A DNA stretch of 64,000 nucleotides from JAXGXT01 sp040772665 (GTDB taxonomy: Bacteria > Bacillota > Clostridia > Lachnospirales > Anaerotignaceae). This document shows, piece by piece, positions 36,158-44,482 of the stretch (the stretch's first letter is position 1; the number at the start of each line of letters is the position of its first letter). The translations under genes were made by a program, and so were the position numbers. The stretch is taken from positions 248,001 through 312,000 of the forward strand of contig JAXGXT010000002.1 in the NCBI GenBank assembly GCA_040772665.1, read 5' to 3'. The notes beneath the pieces are model-generated. The model did not search any database. It was not told the DNA's origin and saw only the letters and a program-made list of their open reading frames with translations.

Positions 36158-36195
36158 CAGTCTCTTTGAAATTAATCAAAGGGGCTGTATTTTTT
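36158..36195 (+). terminator. Intrinsic terminator of HAD-rarA
   Basis: CAGTCTCTTTGA (36158-36169) pairs fully, with G-T pairs, with TCAAAGGGGCTG (36176-36187), then TATTTTTTT. Confidence 0.8.
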
Positions 36196-36234
36196 TACGC
36201 AAATTGAAAATAATACATCAAAGGAGGAGATTTC

Positions 36235-36846
36235 ATGGATGTTTACATTAAGCCTGTCAAAAAATTTAAGGCTGAAGGAAAAAGAGATATTTGCTTAAAG
36301 GATATTGCTCAGGTTCATATACCGGGAACAAGCGGAGAAAAATTTAAAAATCTTATTTTACTTACCATTGATGATAAAAAAAGATGTAATTACCTTGTTA
36401 CAATAATGGATATAGTAAAATCTGTTTCTAATTTAGATTCAAAGGCAACAATTGTTAACATGGGTGAAACAGATACGGTTATTGAATTTTATCCACAGCC
36501 GCCTAAAAACAGCAGTTTTGTAACATGGCTAAAAGTTGTGTCTATTTCAGTTATTTTATTTTTTGGTGCGGCAACGGCAATAATGAGCTTTCACTCTGAC
36601 GGTGAAATTCCTGATATTATGAAAGGTTATTACAGCATTTTTTATGGAGAGGAAAAAGAGAACCCATATATTCTTGAAGTTCCTTATTCAATAGGGCTTG
36701 CTTTAGGAATTATTATTTTCTACAATCATTTTTCTAAATTAAAAATGTCTTGCGACCCAACCCCCATTGAAGTTCAAATGACAATATACGGCGAAGAAGT
36801 TCTAAAAAACCAACTGGAAACTCTTGAAAACAAAAAGGAGAAATAA
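36235..36846 (+). CDS. spoVAA: Stage V sporulation protein AA
   Basis: SpoVA proteins form the inner-membrane channel that loads dipicolinic acid into the forespore and releases it at germination. This 203-residue SpoVAA has a soluble N-terminal part (DVYIKPVKKFKAEGKRDICL, and the DIAQVHIPG strand) followed by two membrane helices (about 98-118, 143-163). ATG follows AAAGGAGGAG. It is the first gene of spoVAA-AB-AC-AD-AE and follows a terminator, so the operon must have its own promoter; I could not identify a confident sigma-G box. Confidence 0.88.
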   Translation: MDVYIKPVKKFKAEGKRDICLKDIAQVHIPGTSGEKFKNLILLTIDDKKRCNYLVTIMDIVKSVSNLDSKATIVNMGETDTVIEFYPQPPKNSSFVTWLKVVSISVILFFGAATAIMSFHSDGEIPDIMKGYYSIFYGEEKENPYILEVPYSIGLALGIIIFYNHFSKLKMSCDPTPIEVQMTIYGEEVLKNQLETLENKKEK

Positions 36847-36848
36847 CA

Positions 36849-37277
36849 ATGAATTTTTGGAAAGACGTTGCTTTGGCAATAATAGGCTATAGCTCAGGAA
36901 CTGTTATAGCCGGAGGCGTTTTTGCTTTTATTTCTGTTATAGGAATTGTTCCTCGGTTTGCTCAAAAAACAGGGACAATAGATAAAATAAGACTGTATGA
37001 GGATTTTATAGCTCTTGGAGGACTTTTTGGCACATTACAGCTTTATCTTGATTTTAGAGCAACATTTTTAAAGGTTTTGGCTCCGCTTTTTGCTTTAGCC
37101 ATAGGAATTTTTTTCGGCTCTCTTGCAGTTTCACTGGCAGAGGTTTTAAATGTTGTTCCTGTTTTTATGAGAAGGGCAAAGCTTACAAAAGGTCTTGCTG
37201 TTTTTATAATTGCTTTAGCTTTAGGAAAGCTTTTTGGCTCTCTTATTTATTTTATAATTCCAAGCTTTACTAACTAA
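36849..37277 (+). CDS. spoVAB: Stage V sporulation protein AB
   Basis: A 142-residue membrane protein with four predicted helices, starting 2 bp after the spoVAA stop, with AAGGAG inside the end of spoVAA. The pattern GYSSGTVIAGGVFAFISVIGIVPR and a second repeat-like helix (FGSLAVSLAEVLNVVPVFMRR) matches SpoVAB. Its specific role within the SpoVA complex is not established; it acts in the forespore inner membrane. Confidence 0.85.
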   Translation: MNFWKDVALAIIGYSSGTVIAGGVFAFISVIGIVPRFAQKTGTIDKIRLYEDFIALGGLFGTLQLYLDFRATFLKVLAPLFALAIGIFFGSLAVSLAEVLNVVPVFMRRAKLTKGLAVFIIALALGKLFGSLIYFIIPSFTN

Positions 37278-37412
37278 AACATAGGCATATAGTTATACCC
37301 TTGGAAAGTAATAGCCTGCAAAGCATTGTTTTCGTTTTAATCTTAAGATAGCAAAGAAAAAATATGAAATCAGATAAATTTAAATACGTCATAATAAATC
37401 AGGAGGTTTCTA

Positions 37413-37871
37413 ATGGACAAAAGTGATTTTGGAAAACAAAGATATAAAGAAATGGTGGATATTGTTTCTCCAAACAGCAACATTGTCGCAAACTGTTTTA
37501 AGGCTTTTGTTGTGGGAGGACTTATTTGTGTTTTTGCAGAGTTTATAAAGGTTGGTCTTACGGGAGATAAGTTCACAAAGGATGAGGTTTCCCTTATTAT
37601 AAACATTGTTTTAATAGGCCTGACGGCAATTTTAACAGGGTTTGGAATTTTTAACAAGATAGGAAAATTCAGCGGTGCAGGCACTTTTGTTCCGATTACA
37701 GGTTTTGCAAACGCAATGGTTGCCCCTGCAATTGAATTTAAAAAAGAGGGATGGGTTTTTGGCATGGCGGCAAAAATGTTTATTGTTGCCGGCCCTGTTA
37801 TTGTATATGGTCTTGTTACGTCTTCAGCTGTAGGACTTATATATTATTTTTTTCAGGAGGTGGCAAAATGA
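37413..37871 (+). CDS. spoVAC: Stage V sporulation protein AC
   Basis: A 152-residue membrane protein of the conserved SpoVAC-AD-AE core. SpoVAC is reported to be mechanosensitive and to be the pore for dipicolinic acid in Bacillus. Visible are NCFKAFVVGGLICVFAEFI, GFGIFNKIGKFSGAGTFVPITGFANAM and a final helix. The N-terminal line NPNSN-like SPNSNIVANC is typical. It lies 135 bp after spoVAB and its stop overlaps the spoVAD start (ATGA), so AC and AD are coupled. Shares clear sequence pattern with spoVAE (AFVVGGLIC, GAGxxVPxTGF). Confidence 0.93.
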   Translation: MDKSDFGKQRYKEMVDIVSPNSNIVANCFKAFVVGGLICVFAEFIKVGLTGDKFTKDEVSLIINIVLIGLTAILTGFGIFNKIGKFSGAGTFVPITGFANAMVAPAIEFKKEGWVFGMAAKMFIVAGPVIVYGLVTSSAVGLIYYFFQEVAK

Positions 37872-38878
37872 GTAAAAAAATAGGCACACAAACAGTTAAA
37901 TTTGCAAAGCCGCCCGTTATTATAACTGTGGCTTCGGTTGTGGGAAGAAAAGAGGGCGAAGGCCCTTTGAAAGGCTTTTTTGACAGAATTATTGAAGATG
38001 ATATGTTTGGCGAAGACAGCTGGGAAAAGGCGGAAAGCAAGTTTGTAAAGGAAACAATGAAGCTTGCAATGGAAAAGGGAAGTTTTACAGACAAAGATAT
38101 TGATTATATTTTTTCAGGAGATTTGCTTAACCAGTGCTGTGGAAGCAGTTTTGGGCTTAGAGATTTTGAGATTCCTTTTTTTGGACTTTTTGGTGCATGT
38201 TCCACTTTTGGCGAGGCTTTAAGTCTTGGCTCTATGGCAATTGACGGAGGGTTTGCAGAAAAAGTACTTTGCGGAGCAGGAAGTCATTTTTGCTCGGCAG
38301 AAAAGCAGTTTCGTTTTCCCCTTGGAATGGGAAGTCAAAGACCCCAATCTGCAACATGGACTGTAACTGGAAACGGGGCGGCTGTTTTGGGAAAGGATGG
38401 AAACGGGGCATATATAACCCATATAACAACAGGAAAAATTGTAGACATGGATATAAGTGATGCTTCAAACATGGGTGCGGCAATGGCGCCTGCCGCTGCG
38501 GAGGTTATTGCCGCACATTTAAAGGATACAAAAAGAGAGCCTGATTTTTATTCCATAATAGCAACGGGAGATTTGGGGTATGTGGGAAGAGCTTTATTGA
38601 GAAAGCTTTTAAAAGATGAAGGCTTTACAGTTGGCGATAACCTTACTGATTGCGGAATAGAAATCTTTGACAGAGAAAAACAGGATACACACAGCGGAGG
38701 AAGCGGATGCGGCTGTGCCGCCGCAACATACTGCGGATATTTCAACACTCTTCTTACACATAAAAAAATTAAAAATATGCTCTTTGTTCCAACGGGAGCT
38801 TTGATGAGCCAGCTAAGCAGCCAGCAAGGAGAAAGCATACCCTCCATTGCCCATGCTGTGGCAATAGAAATGGGGTGA
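37868..38878 (+). CDS. spoVAD: Stage V sporulation protein AD
   Basis: A soluble 336-residue protein with a thiolase/ketoacyl synthase-like fold that binds dipicolinic acid and works with SpoVAC. Visible signatures are FAKPPVIITVASVVGRKEGE, CCGSSFGLRDFEIPFFGLFG, GACSTFGEALSLGSM, and SGGSGCGCAAATYCGYF. The true start is the ATG at 37868, after AGGAGG and overlapping the spoVAC stop by 4 bp; a longer open frame reaching back to 37751 lies in the wrong frame over spoVAC. Confidence 0.95.
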   Translation: MSKKIGTQTVKFAKPPVIITVASVVGRKEGEGPLKGFFDRIIEDDMFGEDSWEKAESKFVKETMKLAMEKGSFTDKDIDYIFSGDLLNQCCGSSFGLRDFEIPFFGLFGACSTFGEALSLGSMAIDGGFAEKVLCGAGSHFCSAEKQFRFPLGMGSQRPQSATWTVTGNGAAVLGKDGNGAYITHITTGKIVDMDISDASNMGAAMAPAAAEVIAAHLKDTKREPDFYSIIATGDLGYVGRALLRKLLKDEGFTVGDNLTDCGIEIFDREKQDTHSGGSGCGCAAATYCGYFNTLLTHKKIKNMLFVPTGALMSQLSSQQGESIPSIAHAVAIEMG

Positions 38879-38882
38879 TAAC

Positions 38883-39236
38883 ATGGATTATTTAAAGGCT
38901 TTTGTTGTGGGGGGCCTTATTTGCACAATAGGCCAAATTCTTGTGGACAAAACAAAAATAACCTCGGGAAGGATACTTGTTCTTTTTGTCTGCACAGGCT
39001 GTGTTTTGGGAGGATTGGGAATATACGAGCATATTGTGGATTTTGCAGGGGCAGGAGCAACAGTTCCTCTTACAGGGTTTGGATATACTTTAGTTGAAGG
39101 TGTTAAAGAAGAGATAGATAAAATAGGTTTTTTGGGCATTTTTACAGGTGGTCTTAAAGCATCTTCAGGAGGAATAGGTGCGGCAGTTCTTTTTGCATAT
39201 ATCTCTGCACTTCTTTTTAATCCTAAATCTAAATAA
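38883..39236 (+). CDS. spoVAE: Stage V sporulation protein AE
   Basis: A 117-residue membrane protein with three to four helices, starting 4 bp after spoVAD. KAFVVGGLICTIGQILVDK, GGLGIYEHIVDFAGAGATVP and GFGYTLVEGVKEEI match SpoVAE and are visibly related to SpoVAC. It closes the operon; no gerA-type or spoVAF gene follows. Confidence 0.93.
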   Translation: MDYLKAFVVGGLICTIGQILVDKTKITSGRILVLFVCTGCVLGGLGIYEHIVDFAGAGATVPLTGFGYTLVEGVKEEIDKIGFLGIFTGGLKASSGGIGAAVLFAYISALLFNPKSK

Positions 39237-39283
39237 ATTTTAAATAGATGAAAATTCCTCTTTATTTTATGTCACCCATATGT

Positions 39284-39317
39284 TATAATAGCAAAAGTTA
39301 GTTAGTAGCAACTTTTG
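39284..39317 (+). promoter_or_regulatory. Promoter -10 and leader hairpin of the HD-domain gene
   Basis: TATAAT at 39284-39289 is followed at once by an 8-bp inverted repeat, CAAAAGTT (39292-39299) and AACTTTTG (39310-39317), which would sit at the very 5' end of the mRNA. No clear -35 hexamer. Confidence 0.45.
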
Positions 39318-39336
39318 TTTATTGGGAGGCTGAAAA

Positions 39337-39837
39337 TTGAAAAAAGCTATCGGTTCTAAAGTTGATTTGAGAAATTTATCTGACGAGCGAGTAAAAATTT
39401 ATTTCGATTGTGTAAAAGATATAATTGAAGATGAAAAAGTTAGAAAACTTGACATGTGGACACAGCATAATAAAACAAGCCGCCTTCAGCACAGCATTAA
39501 TGTTTCGTATTACAGCTTTGTTGTTTGTAAAAAAATGGGCTGGGATTATCGTTCGGCGGCAAGGGCTGGGCTTCTTCATGATTTATATTTTTATGATTGG
39601 AGAGTAAAAAAATCTTTAAGAAGCAGTCATGCTTCATGGCATCCAAGAATTGCCCTTGATAATGCAAAAAAGATTTGTGAAATAAATAAAATTGAAGAAG
39701 ATTGTATAAGAAAACATATGTGGCCTTGCACAATCAAATTTCCTAAATATAAAGAAAGCTATGTTCTTACATTTGCTGATAAAATTTGTGCGGCGATGGA
39801 GTTTTTTATTAAAAGCAAGCCTGTTTCAGAACAGTAA
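39337..39837 (+). CDS. HD-domain metal-dependent phosphohydrolase
   Basis: A 166-residue protein with the HD-superfamily ligand set: RLQHSINVSYYS (first His), AGLLHDLYFYDW (the HD pair), SHASWHP, and a late Asp in TFADKICAAMEF. Similar small HD proteins occur widely in Clostridia with no assigned substrate. It starts with TTG behind GGGAGG (39324-39329) at 7 nt. Downstream, a long partly G-T paired stem (about 39840-39876) may act as a weak terminator before ispF. Confidence 0.82.
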   Translation: MKKAIGSKVDLRNLSDERVKIYFDCVKDIIEDEKVRKLDMWTQHNKTSRLQHSINVSYYSFVVCKKMGWDYRSAARAGLLHDLYFYDWRVKKSLRSSHASWHPRIALDNAKKICEINKIEEDCIRKHMWPCTIKFPKYKESYVLTFADKICAAMEFFIKSKPVSEQ

Positions 39838-39900
39838 ACAAAAGGGCGTTTCAGATTTTAACTGGAATGTCCTTTATATTTAATAAGGAGTTGAAAACCT

Positions 39901-40374
39901 TTGCGTATAGGTTTTGGTTATGATGTACATAAACTTGTTGACGGAAGAAAGCTTATAATAGGCGGAGTTGAAATACCCTTTGAAAAAGGACTTTTGGGAC
40001 ATTCAGATGCGGATGTGCTTGTTCATGCTGTTATGGACAGTATTTTAGGTGCGGCGGCACTTGGAGATATAGGCAAAAACTTTCCCGACACTAAGGATAA
40101 ATATAAAAACATAAGCAGTATAGTTCTTTTAGAAGAAGTTTTTTCCTTGATTAGTGAGAAAGGTTATAGTATAATAAATATCGATGCAACCATAATTGCC
40201 CAAAAACCTAAAATGTCGCCATATATTCATGAAATGAGAAGTAACATTTCAAAGGCTTTGGGAATAGATATAGATTTAGTGAACATTAAAGCAACAACAG
40301 AGGAGGGCTTAGGCTTTACCGGAAAGGGAGAGGGCATAGCCTCAAACTGTATTTGCTTAATTAATAAACAATAA
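39901..40374 (+). CDS. ispF: 2-C-methyl-D-erythritol 2,4-cyclodiphosphate synthase
   Basis: IspF cyclises CDP-methylerythritol 2-phosphate in the non-mevalonate isoprenoid route. The 157-residue length is normal. Metal and substrate motifs are GYDVHKL (Asp and His ligands), GLLGHSDADVLVHAVMDSILG, DIGKNFPD, and TTEEGLGFTGKGEGI. It starts with TTG behind AAGGAG. The stop codon is the first base of the Cys T-box stem I, so transcripts from ispF would run into that element. Confidence 0.96.
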   Translation: MRIGFGYDVHKLVDGRKLIIGGVEIPFEKGLLGHSDADVLVHAVMDSILGAAALGDIGKNFPDTKDKYKNISSIVLLEEVFSLISEKGYSIINIDATIIAQKPKMSPYIHEMRSNISKALGIDIDLVNIKATTEEGLGFTGKGEGIASNCICLINKQ

Positions 40375-40637
40375 AAGCTGTGATGGAAAAAGTAACACAT
40401 TTAGTGATTTACAGAGAAAACTGCCTTAAGATTATTCTTTTGGGTGAGAGCAGTTAAAAACAACATGTGTGAAAGTGCATTCCGAAGCTTTATGGGTGAG
40501 GTTTTATTATAGATTTAGCTCATAACGTATGGCTGCGTTAAAGCGTCTTGAGGGTATGTTTGTACCGAATAAGAGTGGAACCACGGAGTAATAGAGCTTC
40601 GTCTCTGAATTATATTCAAAGACGAGGCTTTTTTGTT
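40374..40637 (+). promoter_or_regulatory. Cysteine T-box riboswitch
   Basis: Stem I is closed by AAAGCT (40374-40379) and AGCTTT (40486-40491). The likely specifier loop GTGAAAGTGCATTCC contains the Cys codon TGC (40476-40478) followed by A. The T-box proper is AGAGTGGAACCACGG (40572-40586), a good match to the family consensus GGGTGGNACCGCG, and a terminator follows. Uncharged tRNA-Cys would bind and allow read-through into cysE and cysS. Confidence 0.9.
40595..40635 (+). terminator. Conditional terminator of the T-box
   Basis: AGCTTCGTCTCTGAAT (40595-40610) pairs at 15 of 16 positions with ATTCAAAGACGAGGCT (40614-40629), then TTTTTTG. Confidence 0.85.
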
Positions 40638-40660
40638 TTAAAAAATTAATGGAGGTCAGT

Positions 40661-41308
40661 ATGTCTTTTATTAAGGAGCAAGTAAGGGTTATAAAGGAGA
40701 AAGACCCTGCAATAAAAAGCAGTATAGAAATTTTATTATACCCAAGTTTTTGGGCAAATTTAAGCCACAAAGGCGCCCATTTTTTATATAAAAAGGATTT
40801 GTTTTTTTTGGCAAGGTTTGTGTCACAGCTTTCAAGGTTTCTAACAGGAATAGAAATTCATCCGGGAGCCAAAATAGGCAAAGGGTTTTTTATAGACCAT
40901 GGAATGGGAGTTGTTATAGGAGAAACTTGTGAAATAGGTGATAATGTTCTTATTTATCATGGTGTTACCCTTGGGGGAACAGGCAAGGATTCAGGAAAAA
41001 GGCATCCTACAATAGGCGACAATGTTCTTATAAGCAGCGGCGCAAAGGTTCTTGGGCCTATAAATATAGGTAACAATGTAAAAATAGGCAGCGGTTCAGT
41101 TGTTTTAAAAGATGTTCCTGATAATGCAACGGCTGTTGGTGTGCCTGCAAAATGGAGATTAAAAACTAAAAATGAAACAGATAAGTGTCCGTCAAACACC
41201 CTTGACCAATTAAAAATACCTGACATTGTTGAAGATGAAATTACACAGCTTAAAAAGCGTATAGAAGCATTGGAAAAAATGATTTTTGAAAACGAGTCTG
41301 AAAGATAA
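40661..41308 (+). CDS. cysE: Serine O-acetyltransferase
   Basis: CysE makes O-acetylserine from serine and acetyl-CoA, the entry to cysteine synthesis. The 215 residues comprise an N-terminal helical part and a left-handed beta-helix of hexapeptide repeats: GIEIHPGAKIGKGFFIDHGM, VIGETCEIGDNVLIYHGVTL, and GGTGKDSGKRHPTIGDNV, with the conserved DHG and HP active-site histidines. ATG follows GGAGG. It is the first gene behind the Cys T-box, so its expression should rise when tRNA-Cys is uncharged. Confidence 0.96.
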   Translation: MSFIKEQVRVIKEKDPAIKSSIEILLYPSFWANLSHKGAHFLYKKDLFFLARFVSQLSRFLTGIEIHPGAKIGKGFFIDHGMGVVIGETCEIGDNVLIYHGVTLGGTGKDSGKRHPTIGDNVLISSGAKVLGPINIGNNVKIGSGSVVLKDVPDNATAVGVPAKWRLKTKNETDKCPSNTLDQLKIPDIVEDEITQLKKRIEALEKMIFENESER

Positions 41309-41323
41309 AGGAGAGATTATTTT

Positions 41324-42727
41324 ATGAAAGTTTATAACACTTTAACAAGAAAAAAAGAAGAGTTTGTTCCCATAGAAGAAGGAAAGGTAAAGATGTATGT
41401 TTGCGGCCCTACAGTTTATAACTATATTCATATAGGAAATGCACGGCCTTATGTTACATTTGACACTGTTAGAAGATATATGGAATATAAGGGATATGAA
41501 GTGACATACGTACAAAATTTTACCGACGTTGACGATAAAATTATAAATAAAGCAAATGAAGAAAACACAACCATGGACGTTATAAGCAATAGATATATTG
41601 AAGAGTGTTTTAAAGATGCAGACGGCCTTAATGTTAAAAGGGCAACTTACCACCCTCGTGTAACAGAGGAAATGGATTCCATAATAGAAATGATTGACGG
41701 GCTTATTAAAGGCGGTCACGCTTATGAAAACAACGGCACTGTTTATTTTGACACAAAATCATTTCCCGAGTATGGAAAGCTTTCAAAGAAAAACCTTGAC
41801 GAGCTTATTTCCGGAGCAAGCGACAGGGTTTCCATTGACGAAGCAAAGAAAAACCCTACAGACTTTGTGCTTTGGAAACCTTTTAAGCCGGGAGAACCTA
41901 AGTGGTCTTCACCTTGGGGTGAGGGCAGACCCGGATGGCATATTGAATGTTCTGTTATGGCAAAAAGTTATCTTGGCGAAACCATTGACATTCATGCGGG
42001 AGGAGAAGACCTTGTTTTTCCTCACCACGAAAATGAAATTGCACAAAGTGAGGCATGCAACGGAAAAATCTTTGCCAAGTATTGGCTTCACAATGGTTTT
42101 ATAACCGTTGATAATGAAAAGATGAGTAAATCGGCAGGAAACTTTTTCACAGTCAGAGATATTGCCGCACAGTTTCCTTATGAAGTTATTCGCTTCTTCA
42201 TTTTAAGCGGTCATTACAGAAGCCCCATTAACTTTAGCCGTGAACTTATGGAAAGCAGTCAAAACGGTCTTGAAAGAATTAAAAACTGTAAAAAAGACCT
42301 TTTATATTTCATTGAAAACAGTGAAGAAACAGACATTAAAGAAAACGAAGACGTATCTGAAATAGAAGAATTTAAGATTCGCTTTGAAGAGGCAATGGAT
42401 GATGATTTTAACACTGCTGACGGAGTAAGTGTTGTTTATGAGCTGGTTCGGTTTATAAACATTAAAATTAAGGAGGGTATGTCTAAAACTTTTGCAAATA
42501 AATGTCTTGATATGTTTAATACCCTTACATCAATTTTGGGAATTGCAGAAGACAAAGAAGAGGAAGTTGATAGAGACGCAGCTTTAATAGAAGAATTAAT
42601 TGCAAAAAGAAGTGAAGCCAAAAAAAATAAAGACTTCAGCACAGCAGATTCAATAAGAAGCCAGCTTACAGATATGGGAATTACAATTAAGGACACACGT
42701 CAAGGCGTTCAGTGGTTTAGGGGTTAA
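41324..42727 (+). CDS. cysS: Cysteinyl-tRNA synthetase
   Basis: A class I aminoacyl-tRNA synthetase of 467 residues. It has CGPTVYNYIHIGNARPYV (HIGH motif as HIGN), zinc ligands in VCGPTVY and GWHIECSVM, HHENEIAQSEA, and the KMSKS loop EKMSKSAGNFF. The C-terminal helical domain binds tRNA. It starts 15 bp after cysE under the same T-box. Conserved order cysE-cysS-mrnC-rlmB-yacP-sigH as in Bacillus subtilis. Confidence 0.98.
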   Translation: MKVYNTLTRKKEEFVPIEEGKVKMYVCGPTVYNYIHIGNARPYVTFDTVRRYMEYKGYEVTYVQNFTDVDDKIINKANEENTTMDVISNRYIEECFKDADGLNVKRATYHPRVTEEMDSIIEMIDGLIKGGHAYENNGTVYFDTKSFPEYGKLSKKNLDELISGASDRVSIDEAKKNPTDFVLWKPFKPGEPKWSSPWGEGRPGWHIECSVMAKSYLGETIDIHAGGEDLVFPHHENEIAQSEACNGKIFAKYWLHNGFITVDNEKMSKSAGNFFTVRDIAAQFPYEVIRFFILSGHYRSPINFSRELMESSQNGLERIKNCKKDLLYFIENSEETDIKENEDVSEIEEFKIRFEEAMDDDFNTADGVSVVYELVRFINIKIKEGMSKTFANKCLDMFNTLTSILGIAEDKEEEVDRDAALIEELIAKRSEAKKNKDFSTADSIRSQLTDMGITIKDTRQGVQWFRG

Positions 42728-42729
42728 TT

Positions 42730-43158
42730 GTGGAGAATATAGAAAAGTTACAAAAGACTTATAAAACAAACAGCGGCGAAAACCCAAAAGGGCTTTCACC
42801 GCTGGTTTTGGCGTATGTGGGAGATGCTGTTTTTGAAATTTTTGTAAGAACCTATGTGCTTTCTTTCGGCAATGCCCCTGTAAACAAACTGCACAAAAAA
42901 AGCAGGGAGATTGTTAAAGCAAAAGGCCAAAAAGATATTTATTTTAAAATTGAAAAAATGCTTACAGAAGAGGAACAGTCTGTTTTTAAAAGAGGAAGAA
43001 ACTCTAAAAGTAACACAATGCCGAAAAATGCAGATTTAATGGATTATAAATATGCAACAGGGCTTGAGGCTCTTTTTGGATATCTTTATCTTAAGGGTGA
43101 CATATCAAGGCTTGAAGAACTTTTTAACGCAGGTGTTTTAAACGAAAAGGAGAATTAA
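42730..43158 (+). CDS. mrnC: Mini-ribonuclease III
   Basis: A 142-residue RNase III catalytic domain without dsRNA-binding domain, which matures 23S rRNA ends. Visible are LSPLVLAYVGDAVFEIFVR (catalytic Asp and Glu region), KLHKKSREIVKAKGQ, and LMDYKYATGLEALFGYLYL. It starts with GTG behind AGGGG, 2 bp after cysS, and is followed by rlmB after 1 bp. Confidence 0.95.
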   Translation: MENIEKLQKTYKTNSGENPKGLSPLVLAYVGDAVFEIFVRTYVLSFGNAPVNKLHKKSREIVKAKGQKDIYFKIEKMLTEEEQSVFKRGRNSKSNTMPKNADLMDYKYATGLEALFGYLYLKGDISRLEELFNAGVLNEKEN

Positions 43159-43159
43159 A

Positions 43160-43942
43160 TTGGAAAAAAGCTATAGAGATAAGGACAGACGTCTTGACGG
43201 AAAAGACTTTAATGAAAACCAAGTTGAGGGAAGAAACGCAATTTTAGAAGTGCTTAAAAGCGGACGTGACGTTGAAAAAATTGTTGTGGCAAGGGGAAAC
43301 ACAGACGGAACAATTAAGCGTATAATAGGTATGGCAACAGACAGAGGAATTGTTGTCCAGCAAACAGACAGACAGCGTCTTGACGAAATTTGTCAGACAA
43401 AAAACCATCAGGGAATTATAGGCTTTGTTTCTGCCCGTGCTTATGTTGAGGTGGAGGACATTTTGCAAAGGGCAAAAGATAAAGGGGAACCTCCCTTTAT
43501 TATACTTCTTGACGGAATTACAGACCCTCATAATTTTGGCGCAGTTTTAAGAACTGCTGATGCAAGCGGTGCTCATGGTGTTATTATACCTAAAAGACGT
43601 GCTGTGGGTTTGACTGCAACAGTTGCAAAAACATCTGCCGGGGCAATTGAATATATTCCTGTTGCAAAGGTTGTAAATATCGGCAACACCATAGACGAGC
43701 TTAAAAAGCAAGGGCTTTGGATTGCCTGTGCAGATATGGACGGTCAAACTTATTTTGAATCTGACATGAAAGGAGCAATTGCCCTTGTTATTGGCGCAGA
43801 AGGAGAAGGTGTTGGAAGGCTTGTTAAGGAAAAATGCGATTTTACTGTTTCCATACCAATGAAAGGAGAAATTCAATCTCTTAATGCTTCTGTGGCTGCG
43901 GCGCTTCTGATGTATGAGGTGGTTCGTCAGCGAAGGGAATAG
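43160..43942 (+). CDS. rlmB: 23S rRNA (guanosine-2'-O-)-methyltransferase RlmB / TrmH family
   Basis: A SPOUT methyltransferase of 260 residues. The N-terminal substrate-binding domain is QVEGRNAILEVLKSGRDVEK. The SAM-binding trefoil knot follows: ILLDGITDPHNFGAVLRTAD, LVIGAEGEGVGRLVKEKCDF, and IPMKGEIQSLNASVAAALLM. The enzyme modifies a conserved G in 23S rRNA. It starts with TTG after AAGGAG at 7 nt spacing. Part of the cysE-sigH operon. Confidence 0.95.
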   Translation: MEKSYRDKDRRLDGKDFNENQVEGRNAILEVLKSGRDVEKIVVARGNTDGTIKRIIGMATDRGIVVQQTDRQRLDEICQTKNHQGIIGFVSARAYVEVEDILQRAKDKGEPPFIILLDGITDPHNFGAVLRTADASGAHGVIIPKRRAVGLTATVAKTSAGAIEYIPVAKVVNIGNTIDELKKQGLWIACADMDGQTYFESDMKGAIALVIGAEGEGVGRLVKEKCDFTVSIPMKGEIQSLNASVAAALLMYEVVRQRRE

Positions 43943-43944
43943 AT

Positions 43945-44466
43945 ATGAAAAGAGATTTTTTAATTGTTGACGGTTATAATATAATTCATGACTGGGAGGA
44001 ACTGAAGGAGCTTTCTAAGGTTAGTCTTGAAAGTGCCAGAAACAAACTTCTTGACATAATGAGCAATTATCAAGGTTATAAAAATCATATAGAAGTTATT
44101 GTTGTTTTTGACGGTTATCTTGTTAAAGGGAATTTGGGAAGCGCCCGTACATACAACAATATATATGCAGTTTATACCAAAGAATTTGAAACTGCCGACC
44201 ATTATATAGAAAAAACCGTAAATGCCTTACCAAGGGAGTGCAGAATACGTGTTGCCACATCAGACAGGCTGGAACAGCTTATTATTCTTGGACATGGGGC
44301 AATAAGAATGAGCGCAAGGGAATTAAAAATTGAAATTGAAAGTGTTAACAGCAAAATTACAGAGGAATTTATTGAAAAAAAACCTCCGAAAAGTAACCTT
44401 CTTATGGACAACCTTGACGAGGAAACAAGAAATATTTTGGAGCAAATGAGAAGGGGAAAGGGTTAA
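43945..44466 (+). CDS. rae1: YacP/Rae1-type NYN-domain endoribonuclease
   Basis: A 173-residue PIN/NYN-domain protein; DFLIVDGYNIIHDWEEL, VIVVFDGY, YTKEFETADHYIE and RVATSDRLEQLIIL show the four-Asp acidic pocket. The Bacillus homologue Rae1 cleaves mRNA in the ribosomal A site. Its place between rlmB (2 bp gap) and sigH is the conserved one. ATG follows GGGAATAG-type weak ribosome site, so translational coupling with rlmB is likely. Confidence 0.9.
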   Translation: MKRDFLIVDGYNIIHDWEELKELSKVSLESARNKLLDIMSNYQGYKNHIEVIVVFDGYLVKGNLGSARTYNNIYAVYTKEFETADHYIEKTVNALPRECRIRVATSDRLEQLIILGHGAIRMSARELKIEIESVNSKITEEFIEKKPPKSNLLMDNLDEETRNILEQMRRGKG

Positions 44467-44482
44467 AGCAGGTGTTTGCAGA

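Noticed and set aside
37389..37395. Sigma-G -10 box (CATAATA) before spoVAC
   Set aside because: A transcript starting from it would begin within the ribosome-binding site, and no -35 element fits.
37751..37870. Extended N-terminus for SpoVAD
   Set aside because: The open frame overlaps spoVAC and encodes Cys/Tyr-rich nonsense; the ATG at 37868 with AGGAGG gives the normal SpoVAD start.
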